64,000 nucleotides of DNA from Leuconostoc citreum (GCF_004354555.1 NZ_PUFH01000005.1:186001-250000), one strand, 5' to 3'; positions 8,761-17,101 are shown, numbered from the stretch's first letter. The notes: generated by a model not told the origin, from the letters alone. Program-made: numbers and translations.

Positions 8761-9545
8761 TTCAAGCACAAGATTTGATTGCTGCTATCGAAAAATTTGC
8801 CCCCAAAAAATTAGCAGAGTCTGGCGACCCAACAGGGTTACAAATTGGGGATCCCAATCAATCAATTTCGCGAGTGATGACAGCCTTGGATGTCAGACCA
8901 GAAGTTGTTCAGGAGGCAATTGCAAAAAATGTCGACTTTATATGGGCACATCATGAGGCAATGTTCTTTCCCGCTAAAAATTTAGATTTAAGCCAACCAC
9001 AAAATAAGATGTATGCTGACCTGATTAATAATCACATTGTTGTTTATGCATCACACACCAATTTAGATAGTGCACAAGGTGGATTAAATGATTGGTTAGC
9101 TGAAACATTAGGCATAAAAAATGTGGTACCCTTAATACCTAATGATGATAAAGTGACTGGATTAGGACGGATTGGTGAATTAGACAAGGCACTATCAGTG
9201 AAGGCATTTGCAAAAACTATGAGTCAGTTATTTCAGGTTAAAACAGTTCGGGTCATCACAAAAGATTTGAACAAACCCGTAAAAAAAGTGGCGGTGCTTG
9301 GCGGTGACGGTGGTAAATGGTGGACAGTAGCACAACGTGCAGGCGCAGATGCTTACGTTACGGCAGATGTTTATTATCATACAGGACATGATATATTAGC
9401 TCATGACTTTACGGTTATCGATCCCGATCATCATATGGAAGCCATTGCTAACCGCTATATGGCAAAAAAAATCACAGCTTGGTTTGGGGATGAGTTAGTG
9501 GCCTTTGAAACGGGTATCAATACCGACCCTTATACCTATATTTAA
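8757..9545 (+). CDS. Nif3-like dinuclear metal-centre protein (YqfO/GTP cyclohydrolase I type 2)
   Basis: 262 residues of the Nif3/DUF34 family, which forms hexameric toroids with a two-metal site. Probable metal ligands are visible as AHHEAMFFP (about residues 63-70), SHTNLDSAQGG (about 100) and, at the C-terminus, FTVIDPDHHMEA plus FETG. Cellular role remains unsettled; the GTP cyclohydrolase label is weakly founded. Start chosen as GTG at 8757, 7 bases after AGGAGG (8744-8749) and overlapping the trmK stop; an upstream in-frame ATG at 8718 lies inside trmK and lacks a binding site. Confidence 0.88.
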   Translation: MIQAQDLIAAIEKFAPKKLAESGDPTGLQIGDPNQSISRVMTALDVRPEVVQEAIAKNVDFIWAHHEAMFFPAKNLDLSQPQNKMYADLINNHIVVYASHTNLDSAQGGLNDWLAETLGIKNVVPLIPNDDKVTGLGRIGELDKALSVKAFAKTMSQLFQVKTVRVITKDLNKPVKKVAVLGGDGGKWWTVAQRAGADAYVTADVYYHTGHDILAHDFTVIDPDHHMEAIANRYMAKKITAWFGDELVAFETGINTDPYTYI

Positions 9546-9606
9546 ATATTATGGGGACGTCCGGACATGTTGTCGACCAAAACTTGAAAGGATAAAGCAT
9601 ATTTAA

Positions 9607-10875
9607 GTGCGATACAAACTTATGACTTCAGAGAAATTTCCTAAATTAATTAATCGTTTTTTGAATTATGTTGCAGTAGATACACAATCAGACGAGCAGG
9701 CTAAAACCATCCCTTCCTCATCAAAAGAAGTAGCTTTTCTAGCCGATTTATCTGCGGAGCTTCAAGCAATTGGCTTGCAACATGTTCGTACGATGGCAGA
9801 TGGTTATGTATTTGCTGAATTACCAAGTAACATTAACAATGACAAAGTGCCTACAATTGGATTTATTGCGCATGTAGATACAGCAGATTTTAACGGTAAA
9901 AATGTTAAACCACAAATTATTGAAAATTATGATGGCTTTTCAACAATTAAATTAGGACATAGTGGTTATGAACTCAGTCCTTCAGCCTTTCCCAATCTTA
10001 AAAAGTATACCGGACATACCTTGATTACGACTGACGGCACAACATTATTGGGCGCTGATGATAAGGCAGGTGTGGCAGAAATTATTACAGCTGCCGAGTA
10101 TTTAGTAGCTCATCCAGAAATTAAGCACGGTAATCTCCGTTTTGCTTTTGGTCCGGATGAAGAAATTGGTATTGGTGCGGATCATTTTGACACGGAGACT
10201 TTTGGCGCAGACTTTGCTTATACAATTGATGGTGGGCCCGTTGGCGAACTAGAATGGGAAACTTTCTCTGCCGCCGGTGCAACTGTTACCATACAGGGGC
10301 GTAATGTTCATCCTGGCACAGCCAAAGATACGATGGTAAACGCGATACAAGTTGCCTTTGATTTTCATGCACAGTTACCGGAAAAGGAGCGCCCAGAACA
10401 TACTAGTGGACGTGAAGGATTTTGGCATGTGATGTCAATTACAGGTAATCCAGAGACAGCTGAGTTACGTTATATTGTGCGCGATCATAACCGTGCTAAG
10501 TTTGAAGAACGCAAACAAAGAATGCTGCATATCGCTGAAAACTTGAATAAAGTCTTTGGTACAGAACGTGTGACAGTTTCACTTAATGATCAATACTATA
10601 ATATGGGTGAGATACTTAAAGATGACATGCAATCTGTTAATTTGGCTGAGCGTGCAATGCAGGCTTTGAATATTGAGCCAATTATCGAACCAGTTCGTGG
10701 TGGCACTGATGGTTCTAAGATTACATTCCTGGGTCTCCCAACGCCAAATCTTTTTGCTGGTGGTGAAAACATGCACGGTCGCTTTGAGTTCATTTCAACA
10801 ACTGTTATGACACAAGCAACCGAGACTATCTTGAAAATTATTGATATGGCACAAGACACAACACAAGTTGACTAA
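9607..10875 (+). CDS. pepT: Peptidase T (tripeptide aminopeptidase)
   Basis: A 422-residue M20 metallopeptidase removing N-terminal residues from tripeptides. Zinc ligands and catalytic residues sit in IAHVDTADF, LLGADDKAGVAEI, FGPDEEIG, and GENMHGRFEFIS near the C-terminus; the dimerisation domain lies between. The start is uncertain: GTG at 9607 follows AAAGGA by 14 bases, while ATG at 9622 has no binding site but gives a more typical N-terminus. An in-frame stop at 9604-9606 rules out anything upstream. It is a single gene with its own terminator. Confidence 0.92.
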   Translation: MRYKLMTSEKFPKLINRFLNYVAVDTQSDEQAKTIPSSSKEVAFLADLSAELQAIGLQHVRTMADGYVFAELPSNINNDKVPTIGFIAHVDTADFNGKNVKPQIIENYDGFSTIKLGHSGYELSPSAFPNLKKYTGHTLITTDGTTLLGADDKAGVAEIITAAEYLVAHPEIKHGNLRFAFGPDEEIGIGADHFDTETFGADFAYTIDGGPVGELEWETFSAAGATVTIQGRNVHPGTAKDTMVNAIQVAFDFHAQLPEKERPEHTSGREGFWHVMSITGNPETAELRYIVRDHNRAKFEERKQRMLHIAENLNKVFGTERVTVSLNDQYYNMGEILKDDMQSVNLAERAMQALNIEPIIEPVRGGTDGSKITFLGLPTPNLFAGGENMHGRFEFISTTVMTQATETILKIIDMAQDTTQVD

Positions 10876-10893
10876 TATGATATCTATCTTAGT

Positions 10894-10929
10894 AAGAGCT
10901 ATTGTTTGAAGACGCAATAGTTCTTTTTT
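10894..10929 (+). terminator. Terminator of pepT
   Basis: AAGAGCTATTG (10894-10904) pairs with CAATAGTTCTT (10914-10924), one G-T pair, followed by a T-run. Confidence 0.8.
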
Positions 10930-10969
10930 GGTACAATAAAGAGTAGAACATTTTTTGGGGGAATTTAGT

Positions 10970-11893
10970 ATGAAGAAAAAAATACTAATGATATATCTTC
11001 CTATACTAGTAATTTTAATTGGGTTAGGATACTTTTGGTACCATTGGCAAACAAATGCCACAATACAACGTGCAACACCAAGACAAGCAGCAAAAGTAGC
11101 CAAGGTAAGCGCCGTTAATTTTGTGGCATTAGGGGACTCATTAACAGAAGGTATTGGCGACGATAAAAACGAGCAGGGTTATTCGGGACGAATTGCTCAA
11201 AAAGTTAAACAGACCTATGGTGTTTCAGTCACAATGCAAAATTTTGGTTTAGCTGGTGATCGTTCAGATCAGATAAGAAAGCGGCTGAATCAAAAAGGCA
11301 ATATACAGGTCGCAGTACAACATGCTAATGCTATTATTTTAACGGTGGGGGGCAATGATTTACAACAATTACTGTTGCAAAACATGTTTTCCAAAACACC
11401 GGAAGATTTGACGAAAACTGTGGTAAGGGGTAAACAGGCATATCAAGGGAAACTCACATCATTATTTAGTGATATTCGTCGACTAAATGCGCAGGCCCCT
11501 ATCTTTATTTTTGGAAATTATAATCCTTTATTTGTGCACTTTCCAAAACGTACAGACTTTAATCAAGATGTGATGCTTTTTAATGCGGTTAACCAGAAGG
11601 TTGCGCGACATGATAAAGCTAGTTATTATGTTGGGACATTTGATTTAACGTACGGTCAATATCAGACAAAAGCCGATAGAGAACGGTTAGTTGAAGAATT
11701 TGATAAATCAGATTTGGGGAATGCTGATTTTAAAGATATCCAAGCTGTCTTAGAAGACAAAAATAACGTGTCAAATCAATGGATTAGTACGATAGATAAT
11801 TACCATCCTAATCATATCGGCTATAATTATATGGCCACACAACTTTTTGAATATTTGCGAAAGGAACAAGTCACATGGCTAACCAAACATTAA
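10970..11893 (+). CDS. SGNH/GDSL hydrolase, membrane-anchored (YpmR-like)
   Basis: 307 residues. One N-terminal hydrophobic helix (about 4-24, after MKKK) acts as signal anchor. The SGNH domain follows: FVALGDSLTEGIGD holds the nucleophile Ser, then NFGLAGDRSDQ (Gly), GGNDLQQLL (Asn), and DNYHPNHIGYNYMA (Asp and His) at the C-terminus, so all four blocks are intact. It is probably an extracellular esterase or lipase; the substrate is unknown. Start at ATG 10970 with GGGGGA 7 bases before it, rather than the TTG at 10955. It overlaps the YpmS-like gene, as in ypmR-ypmS of Bacillus. Confidence 0.87.
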   Translation: MKKKILMIYLPILVILIGLGYFWYHWQTNATIQRATPRQAAKVAKVSAVNFVALGDSLTEGIGDDKNEQGYSGRIAQKVKQTYGVSVTMQNFGLAGDRSDQIRKRLNQKGNIQVAVQHANAIILTVGGNDLQQLLLQNMFSKTPEDLTKTVVRGKQAYQGKLTSLFSDIRRLNAQAPIFIFGNYNPLFVHFPKRTDFNQDVMLFNAVNQKVARHDKASYYVGTFDLTYGQYQTKADRERLVEEFDKSDLGNADFKDIQAVLEDKNNVSNQWISTIDNYHPNHIGYNYMATQLFEYLRKEQVTWLTKH

Positions 11894-12486
11894 CAAGGGG
11901 AAGTCAACCGCGTCAAAAAAAGTCACCATGGTTCTGGGCTTTTTGGACGCTATTAGGAATTATTATTATCACCTTGCTAGGCAGTGGTTTCGTGGCCACC
12001 CAAGCTGTTAAAGTGACAGATAGCCAATCAAAAATTGCTAGTACAGATGCCACATTTGACGTTACTTTGAATAAGAAGCAGGTTAATGCTTTAGTAGCAT
12101 ACTATCTTAATGATTCCCGCACATCAAACTATCAATTCCGGGTCGAAGATAATATTATGATGTATGGCAGTTCTAAATTTTTGGGGCAGACTTTTAAAAT
12201 TGGGATGATCTTATCACCTGAGGTGACCAAAAACGGCAATATTATTTTAACAGCTAAAAAAATGGCCATTGGCAATTTACCATTACCTATCAGCACTGTG
12301 ATGTCTTATGTTAAGACAAATTATCATGCACCTAAATTTGTCACTATCAATCCAAGTAAGCAACAAATATTTGTTGATATGACGAAATTGCCCGTTGTGA
12401 AGGGCATGTCATTTCGTGCTAAGATAATTGACCTTAAGACAGATCAATTTGTTTTTCAGGGAGGATTAGTTCATGATCAAAAGTGA
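11875..12486 (+). CDS. YpmS family protein (DUF2140)
   Basis: 203 residues with a basic N-terminus, a single membrane helix at about 18-40, and a beta-rich extracellular domain that contains DATFDVTLNKKQVNALVAYYL, typical of YpmS/DUF2140. It overlaps the upstream GDSL hydrolase by 19 bases and the downstream YozE-like gene by 14, so the three are one transcript. Role unknown; the standing association with the hydrolase suggests a cell-envelope job. Confidence 0.82.
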   Translation: MANQTLTRGSQPRQKKSPWFWAFWTLLGIIIITLLGSGFVATQAVKVTDSQSKIASTDATFDVTLNKKQVNALVAYYLNDSRTSNYQFRVEDNIMMYGSSKFLGQTFKIGMILSPEVTKNGNIILTAKKMAIGNLPLPISTVMSYVKTNYHAPKFVTINPSKQQIFVDMTKLPVVKGMSFRAKIIDLKTDQFVFQGGLVHDQK

Positions 12487-12700
12487 TCGATCATTTTATA
12501 ACTGGCTGATGACGCAACGTAACCCAGTTGCAACAGATGATATACAGCAATTTGCTAACAATGCCTTTTTGGATTCTACTTTTCCAAAACAGAGTGTTGA
12601 CTTTGATGATATTTCCAATTATTTAGAAGAAAACACAACCTACTTAATGAGTATGGTGACTTTTGATCAAGCATGGGAATTATTTCAAGCACAACGATAA
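12473..12700 (+). CDS. YozE/UPF0346 family small protein
   Basis: A 75-residue all-helical protein starting with the family signature SFYNWLMTQRNP and continuing FANNAFLDSTFPKQS...YLE, which matches YozE/UPF0346 (SAM-like fold). GGGAGGA lies just before the ATG within the upstream gene. No biochemical function is known for the family. It is the last gene of the GDSL-YpmS-YozE unit. Confidence 0.85.
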   Translation: MIKSDRSFYNWLMTQRNPVATDDIQQFANNAFLDSTFPKQSVDFDDISNYLEENTTYLMSMVTFDQAWELFQAQR

Positions 12701-12702
12701 AA

Positions 12703-12748
12703 AAGGAGTAACGTTGCCAGCATATATGGCAATATAAAAAATCTCATG
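12703..12748 (+). promoter_or_regulatory. rbgA ribosome binding site separated from AUG by a hairpin
   Basis: AAGGAG (12703-12708) lies 37 bases before the rbgA ATG at 12746, too far for normal initiation. Between them GTTGCCA (12713-12719) can pair with TGGCAAT (12727-12733). Folding would shorten the path to about 16 bases. No start codon lies closer, and the N-terminus is the family's normal one. Confidence 0.5.
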
Positions 12749-13585
12749 GCACAAATTATTCAATGGTTCCCTGGGCACATGGCGAAAGCCTTTCGTCTCA
12801 TGCGGGAAAATTTAAAGTTAGTTGATGTTGCTTTTGAATTGGTTGACGCCCGCATTCCGGACAGTTCTCGTAACCCTGAAGTCGACAAATTAATCGGTGG
12901 AAAACCACGTTTACTGATTATGACCAAAGCCGATTTGGCTGATCCTGAGCAAACACGACAATGGAAAGCAAAGTTCGAATCAGACGGTCATACTGTTCTT
13001 GTCTTAGATACACGAGATCCAAGAACGCCACAATTAGTAACCAAGGCGGCACGTCGTGCTGTTGAAGCAAAAACAGCAGCGCAATTAGCACGTGGTATTC
13101 AAGATCAACCGATACGTGCGATGATTACTGGTATCCCAAACGTTGGAAAGTCAACCTTGTTGAATCACTTGGTCATGAAAAATGTGGCGCCAACTGCTGA
13201 CAGACCAGGTGTCACGAAAAAAGTGGCTTGGCTAAAAACACCGACAAAATTAGAACTGTTAGATTCGCCTGGTGTTTTATGGCCAAAATTTGAAGATCAG
13301 GCCATTGGTATGAAGCTTGCATTAACTGGTGCAGTAAAAGATACGATTTTTTCAAAAGATGACGCAGCGCTCTTTTTAATTAGTTTTTTCAGAGATTATC
13401 GCCCAGAAGCAATTGTAGCGCGGTATCATTTAGAAGAAAATGCTTTTGAACAAGACAATGTTCAAATTTTATTAGCTATTACTAACAAGCTTGGATTTAA
13501 GGACGATTATGACAAAGCTAGTGAGCGACTACTAAACGATTTACGTAAAGGTAAGCTAGGCGCGTTCACATTGGATGAACTGTAA
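12746..13585 (+). CDS. rbgA: Ribosome biogenesis GTPase RbgA (YlqF)
   Basis: A 279-residue circularly permuted GTPase needed for late 50S subunit assembly. IQWFPGHMAKAFR at the N-terminus is the RbgA signature. The motifs come in permuted order: G4 TKAD (about 58-61), then G1 GIPNVGKST (about 127-135), G2/G3 with DSPGVLWP. The C-terminal domain follows. It runs straight into rnhB, a conserved pair in lactobacilli. Its Shine-Dalgarno is unusually far away and bridged by a hairpin. Confidence 0.94.
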   Translation: MAQIIQWFPGHMAKAFRLMRENLKLVDVAFELVDARIPDSSRNPEVDKLIGGKPRLLIMTKADLADPEQTRQWKAKFESDGHTVLVLDTRDPRTPQLVTKAARRAVEAKTAAQLARGIQDQPIRAMITGIPNVGKSTLLNHLVMKNVAPTADRPGVTKKVAWLKTPTKLELLDSPGVLWPKFEDQAIGMKLALTGAVKDTIFSKDDAALFLISFFRDYRPEAIVARYHLEENAFEQDNVQILLAITNKLGFKDDYDKASERLLNDLRKGKLGAFTLDEL

Positions 13586-13592
13586 ACTTCAC

Positions 13593-14375
13593 ATGACTGA
13601 AACAATTGCGACAATTAAAGAAAAACTAGCCAGTCTAGCAGACCCTCATGATGCACGTTTGCAGACCTGGCGACAGGATAAGCGGTGTGGTGTCCAAAAA
13701 GCAATAGCGCTTTGGGAAAAGCGGTTGGCGCTAGCACGAAAAAAGCAGGCTGATTTTAACCAACGCTTTAATTTTGAACGAGATTACTGGCTAAAAGGCG
13801 TTGAATTAGTAGCAGGCGTTGACGAAGTGGGTCGCGGACCATTAGCGGGTCCTGTCGTTGCAGCAGCAGTTATTTTACCACACGATTTTAACATCGTTGA
13901 TGTTATAGACTCAAAGCAAGTAGCCCAGCATAAGCGAGAACAGTTATACGAAATTATTCTAGATCAAGCTGTTTCAATTGGTATTGGTAGTGTTGATGCG
14001 AAGACGATTGATGAAATTAATATTTATGAGGCAGCGCGTCAAGCGATGACGGAAGCAATCAATAACTTGGCACCACAGCCACAGGCACTATTAATTGATG
14101 CCATGCAAGTTTATTTGGATATAACACAACAATCTTTAATCAAAGGGGATGCCAGAAGTAATTCAATTGGTGCAGCTAGTATAGTTGCGAAAGTGATACG
14201 TGACAAAATGATGACGGACTATGATAAAGTATATCCAGGTTACGATTTTGCCCAAAATGCAGGGTATGGGACTAAAAAGCATTTAGCAGGGATTGATAAG
14301 CTTGGGGTCACACCAATTCATAGGCGGTCATTTCAACCTGTTCATGATGCGATTGTAAATAAAAAGAACTGTTAA
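13593..14375 (+). CDS. rnhB: Ribonuclease HII
   Basis: About 260 residues. RNase HII cuts the RNA strand of RNA-DNA hybrids and single ribonucleotides in DNA. VAGVDEVGRGPLAGPV holds the first two acidic ligands, LLIDAM the third, and SIVAKVIRD plus GYGTKKHL are conserved. An N-terminal extension of about 70 residues is usual in this group. ATG 13593 (MTETIATIKEKL) looks like the family start; ATG 13575, which would overlap rbgA by 11 bases, is possible. Neither has a strong binding site, so coupling to rbgA is likely. Confidence 0.92.
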   Translation: MTETIATIKEKLASLADPHDARLQTWRQDKRCGVQKAIALWEKRLALARKKQADFNQRFNFERDYWLKGVELVAGVDEVGRGPLAGPVVAAAVILPHDFNIVDVIDSKQVAQHKREQLYEIILDQAVSIGIGSVDAKTIDEINIYEAARQAMTEAINNLAPQPQALLIDAMQVYLDITQQSLIKGDARSNSIGAASIVAKVIRDKMMTDYDKVYPGYDFAQNAGYGTKKHLAGIDKLGVTPIHRRSFQPVHDAIVNKKNC

Positions 14376-14394
14376 AGCAGTTCTTTTTATTTAC
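14355..14394. terminator. Bidirectional terminator between rnhB and the Crp/Fnr-type gene
   Basis: A perfect 17-base inverted repeat: GTAAATAAAAAGAACTG (14355-14371) with CAGTTCTTTTTATTTAC (14378-14394). Its left arm includes the rnhB 3' end, and its right arm includes the stop of the convergent regulator gene. Confidence 0.9.
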
Positions 14395-15035
14395 AATAAA
14401 GTGACTTCTCGCTTATTAAGTTTTATTTTACCGTCTCGCGTTAGTTTATTAAATAAGCGGCTTAGTGTTTCCGGTGTAATATGTAGCGAGGCAGCAAGTT
14501 CTTTTTTGGTAACGTCTAGATGAAATGTTTTGCTCATACGAATTGCAGATAAATCTTCAAAGTATTGTACGAGTCGTTCATCAGCATTTTGTAATGATAA
14601 ACTAATTTGACGTTGTTCAAGCGCCGTCAGACGTTCTCCATAAGTATTCAACATTTTTAAAGCCAATGAAGTATTTCGGTGTAATAATGCTTGGAAATCT
14701 TTTCGACGAATCATACAAATGGCAGAATCAACTTTAGCGCGTGCAAAATGATGATGTTTAGCATCTGTAAAAATAGATGCTTCGATATCCATTTGGTGAT
14801 TAGTTAGTGAATAAAGCAGTAACTCTTGGCCGTTATCGTTCACGTTAAAAATGTCAACTTGACCAGAATCGACGACGAAAAGCGCTGATAAATCATCGTC
14901 TGGTTCATAGATATAGCTTCCAGCTGAATATTTCTTTTGATGTGTTGAGATAGTGACCAGTTGTGCAATAATATCGTCAGGCAAATGCGAAAAAATCGGA
15001 GCAGCTTTCACACAAGCAAATTCAGAATGTGACAT
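14391..15035 (-). CDS. Crp/Fnr family transcriptional regulator
   Basis: 214 residues: an N-terminal cyclic-nucleotide-type beta-barrel (about 12-125), a long dimer helix (about 125-150) and a C-terminal winged helix. The recognition helix PETLSRLFNKL keeps the E-x-x-S-R pattern of Fnr (Glu189, Ser192, Arg193). There are only two cysteines (8 and 107), so an Fnr-type iron-sulfur cluster is unlikely; a His triplet at 94-96 could bind metal or haem, which is speculation. It is divergent from nox, with a Fnr-like palindrome between them. It probably controls nox and perhaps itself. Confidence 0.88.
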   Translation of the reverse strand: MSHSEFACVKAAPIFSHLPDDIIAQLVTISTHQKKYSAGSYIYEPDDDLSALFVVDSGQVDIFNVNDNGQELLLYSLTNHQMDIEASIFTDAKHHHFARAKVDSAICMIRRKDFQALLHRNTSLALKMLNTYGERLTALEQRQISLSLQNADERLVQYFEDLSAIRMSKTFHLDVTKKELAASLHITPETLSRLFNKLTRDGKIKLNKREVTLL

Positions 15036-15048
15036 ATTTCACTCTTTC

Positions 15049-15062
15049 TTGACATGAGTCAA
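15049..15062 (+). promoter_or_regulatory. Fnr-like operator TTGAC-N4-GTCAA
   Basis: TTGACATGAGTCAA is a perfect dyad with 5-base arms, one base per arm away from the Fnr consensus TTGAT-N4-ATCAA. Its centre (15055.5) is about 41.5 bases upstream of the likely nox transcription start, the classic class II activator position. It also lies 14 bases from the start codon of the divergent regulator gene. Confidence 0.65.
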
Positions 15063-15082
15063 TTTTTTGTTATTCATTTGAT

Positions 15083-15090
15083 TATACAAT
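15083..15090 (+). promoter_or_regulatory. nox promoter -10 element
   Basis: TATACAAT carries a -10 hexamer (TACAAT, 15085-15090). The -35 region is poor, as expected for an activator-dependent promoter with the Fnr-like box overlapping it. Confidence 0.55.
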
Positions 15091-15130
15091 AGATATATAA
15101 AATTAGTTGGTAATCTTTTGGAGGTAGTAT

Positions 15131-16480
15131 ATGAAAGTCATTATTATTGGTTCGACACACGCAGGCACAGCAACAATAAAATCTATTTTAAAGCATAATA
15201 ACGGGGTAGAAATTGATGTTTATGAGAAAAATGATAATGTGTCGTTTCTTTCTTGTGGCATTGCTTTAACAGTACAAGGTGAAGTAAAAGAAATCAATGA
15301 TTTGTTCTATTCTTCGCCTGCTATACTTGAAGAAGCAGGTGCTAATATTCACATGAACCATGAAGTAACTGCTGTTGATACCATTAATAAAACAGTATCA
15401 GTCACTAACTTGGTGACAGGCGTATCATCAGTTGAAAGTTATGATAAATTAGTTGCGACAACTGGATCTTGGCCAATTATACCGCCAATTGCTGGGATAG
15501 AAGATCAACGTATTGTATTGTCTAAAAACTATACGCATGCGAAAGCCTTAATTAATTATGCTAATGATGATCGTATTAAGCGAGTGGTTATCATTGGCGG
15601 AGGTTATATTGGCACAGAATTAGTCGAAGCTTTCAATGTCAAGGGGCGTGAAGTGACGTTGATTGATAACCAGCCAACGGTGTTAAACCGGTATTTTGAT
15701 CACGAATTTACTGAAAATGTCGCTGAATTATTTCAATCTCATGGTGTGGCTGTGGCAACCGGTAAAATGGTTGAAAGTTTTGAAAGTCAAGATGATGCGG
15801 TTATTGTCAAAACAAATGACGGGAATTTTTCAGCTGACTTAGTTGTGATGTCGGTTGGCTTCAAACCAAATACTGGATTGTTTGCGGGACAACTAGGTAT
15901 GACTGGCAATGGCGCGCTATTAGTCAATGATTACATGCAAACAAGTAATCCAGATGTCTTTGCTGCTGGTGATTCAGTCGCGGTGCATTATAATCCAACA
16001 GGAGAGAATGCGTACATCCCCTTAGCGACAAATGCAGTACGTCAGGGAACATTAATTGGCTACAATCTTATGTCACCGAAAGTTAAATATATGGGAACGC
16101 AATCAACATCCGGACTAAAGTTATATGATTTAAATATGGCTTCATCTGGCTTGACTGCAGCCCACGCGCAAGAACTAGGAATCGATGCGGATAGCATCAC
16201 GATGACAGATAACTTCCGACCAGAATTCATGTCATCAACGGAGCCAGTTTTGATGAGTATTACATGGGAACGTCAAACACACCGTATTTTAGGTGTACAA
16301 TTGCAAAGTAAATATGACATTGCACAGTCTGCCAATGCTGCTTCAATTGCCATTCAAAATCGCATGACATTGACCGATTTAGCATTCGTGGATATGCTAT
16401 TCCAGCCTTGGTTTGATAGACCATTTAACTACTTGAATCTTTTAGCGCAAGCAGCCCTAGATAAGGTTGAAAGCGAATAA
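15131..16480 (+). CDS. nox: NADH oxidase (FAD, water-forming type)
   Basis: A 449-residue flavoprotein of the pyridine nucleotide-disulfide oxidoreductase family. GSTHAGTA (residues 7-14) binds FAD, FLSCGIAL carries the single redox Cys42, VIIGGGYIGTELVEAF binds NADH, and VFAAGDSV is the second FAD motif; the C-terminal dimer domain closes it. Such Nox enzymes reduce O2 to water and regenerate NAD+, which spares ethanol formation in heterofermenters. CoA-disulfide reductases are close relatives, but the sequence reads like lactic acid bacterial Nox. Ribosome binding site GGAGG at 15120. Confidence 0.9.
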   Translation: MKVIIIGSTHAGTATIKSILKHNNGVEIDVYEKNDNVSFLSCGIALTVQGEVKEINDLFYSSPAILEEAGANIHMNHEVTAVDTINKTVSVTNLVTGVSSVESYDKLVATTGSWPIIPPIAGIEDQRIVLSKNYTHAKALINYANDDRIKRVVIIGGGYIGTELVEAFNVKGREVTLIDNQPTVLNRYFDHEFTENVAELFQSHGVAVATGKMVESFESQDDAVIVKTNDGNFSADLVVMSVGFKPNTGLFAGQLGMTGNGALLVNDYMQTSNPDVFAAGDSVAVHYNPTGENAYIPLATNAVRQGTLIGYNLMSPKVKYMGTQSTSGLKLYDLNMASSGLTAAHAQELGIDADSITMTDNFRPEFMSSTEPVLMSITWERQTHRILGVQLQSKYDIAQSANAASIAIQNRMTLTDLAFVDMLFQPWFDRPFNYLNLLAQAALDKVESE

Positions 16481-16512
16481 AAAGCACACCTATTCTGCGG
16501 TGTGCTTTTTTT
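16479..16512 (+). terminator. Terminator of nox
   Basis: AAAAAGCACACC (16479-16490) pairs with GGTGTGCTTTTTTT (16499-16512). It may also serve the convergent thiamine-binding gene. Confidence 0.85.
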
Positions 16513-16523
16513 ATTAATGTTTG

Positions 16524-16829
16524 TTAGCGATACTTATCTGTTTTTTCAGCAATTGTTAATACATTGCCATGTGGTGACATATTAATTTTACTGTAAATCA
16601 TAACAGGAATATCGGTTATTTCTGCCGCAACAAGTGGTAAGGCCTTTAAAATAGTCATCAGTTGGTCATAATCGCCTTCAAGTGTGGTTTCGAAAGCGCC
16701 AACCTGATAAGCAATGCGTGTGTCATTAATATAATCAATAACGTGATCGACTATACGGATGACATCGGATTTATCGGATGTCATCGGTAATACTTGAACA
16801 GCTATGCTTGCGTTAATTTGTACCATCAT
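16524..16829 (-). CDS. Thiamine-binding protein (MTH1187/YkoF-like, UPF0045)
   Basis: A 101-residue ferredoxin-like protein starting VQINASIAVQVLP, with YQVGAFETTLEGDYDQLM in the centre and a C-terminal strand containing YSKINM. This is the MTH1187/YkoF-like thiamine-binding group. It is cytosolic and not a transporter subunit by itself. AAGGAG (16835-16840) precedes the ATG. A TPP riboswitch lies 128 bases upstream on the same strand, so thiamine status controls it. It is the only gene in the unit; its physiological job (buffering or HMP/thiamine delivery) is inferred. Confidence 0.82.
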   Translation of the reverse strand: MMVQINASIAVQVLPMTSDKSDVIRIVDHVIDYINDTRIAYQVGAFETTLEGDYDQLMTILKALPLVAAEITDIPVMIYSKINMSPHGNVLTIAEKTDKYR

Positions 16830-16956
16830 ACTTCTCCTTGGGTTCTATGCATTGAAATGGTGCAATAGAACATGTTAAATGAAGTCCTCCCATAAGCGAC
16901 ATTGAAATCCCACATCAAAATATTGAAGCATGATGACACAAAATTATTGATTGCTT

Positions 16957-17036
16957 CGTAATCTTCCTACGCTAGAATGAACTAGATCAGGTTATATGGG
17001 TATATCTCTCAGCCAATAAGGCACCCCAGATTACAC
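16957..17036 (-). ncRNA. TPP (thiamine pyrophosphate) riboswitch
   Basis: On the minus strand the conserved THI-box core is present: GGGGTGCC, then GGCTGAGAG, ATACCC, ACCTGATCTAG, and CTAGCGTAGGAA. P1 closes through GTAATCT/AGATTAC (17034-17028 with 16964-16958). The downstream leader can form GTTCTAT...ATAGAAC just before the ribosome binding site of the thiamine-binding gene. No T-run follows, so translational control is more likely, though this is not resolved. Confidence 0.92.
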
Positions 17037-17072
17037 GTTAATTGCGTTGTCTGTACTTCGACATTTTAGCAT

Positions 17073-17101
17073 AAGATATGATAATGGACAATGAGATATG
17101 A
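17073..17101 (-). promoter_or_regulatory. Promoter of the TPP riboswitch transcript
   Basis: On the minus strand, TTGTCC (17101-17096), a 17-base spacer, then TAAAAT (17078-17073) with an upstream TG, 37 bases before the riboswitch. Confidence 0.55.

Noticed and set aside
15131-16480. CoA-disulfide reductase instead of NADH oxidase
   Set aside because: Same fold and Cys42, but the gene stands alone beside a Fnr-like regulator and reads like lactic acid bacterial Nox; sequence alone cannot fully exclude the alternative.
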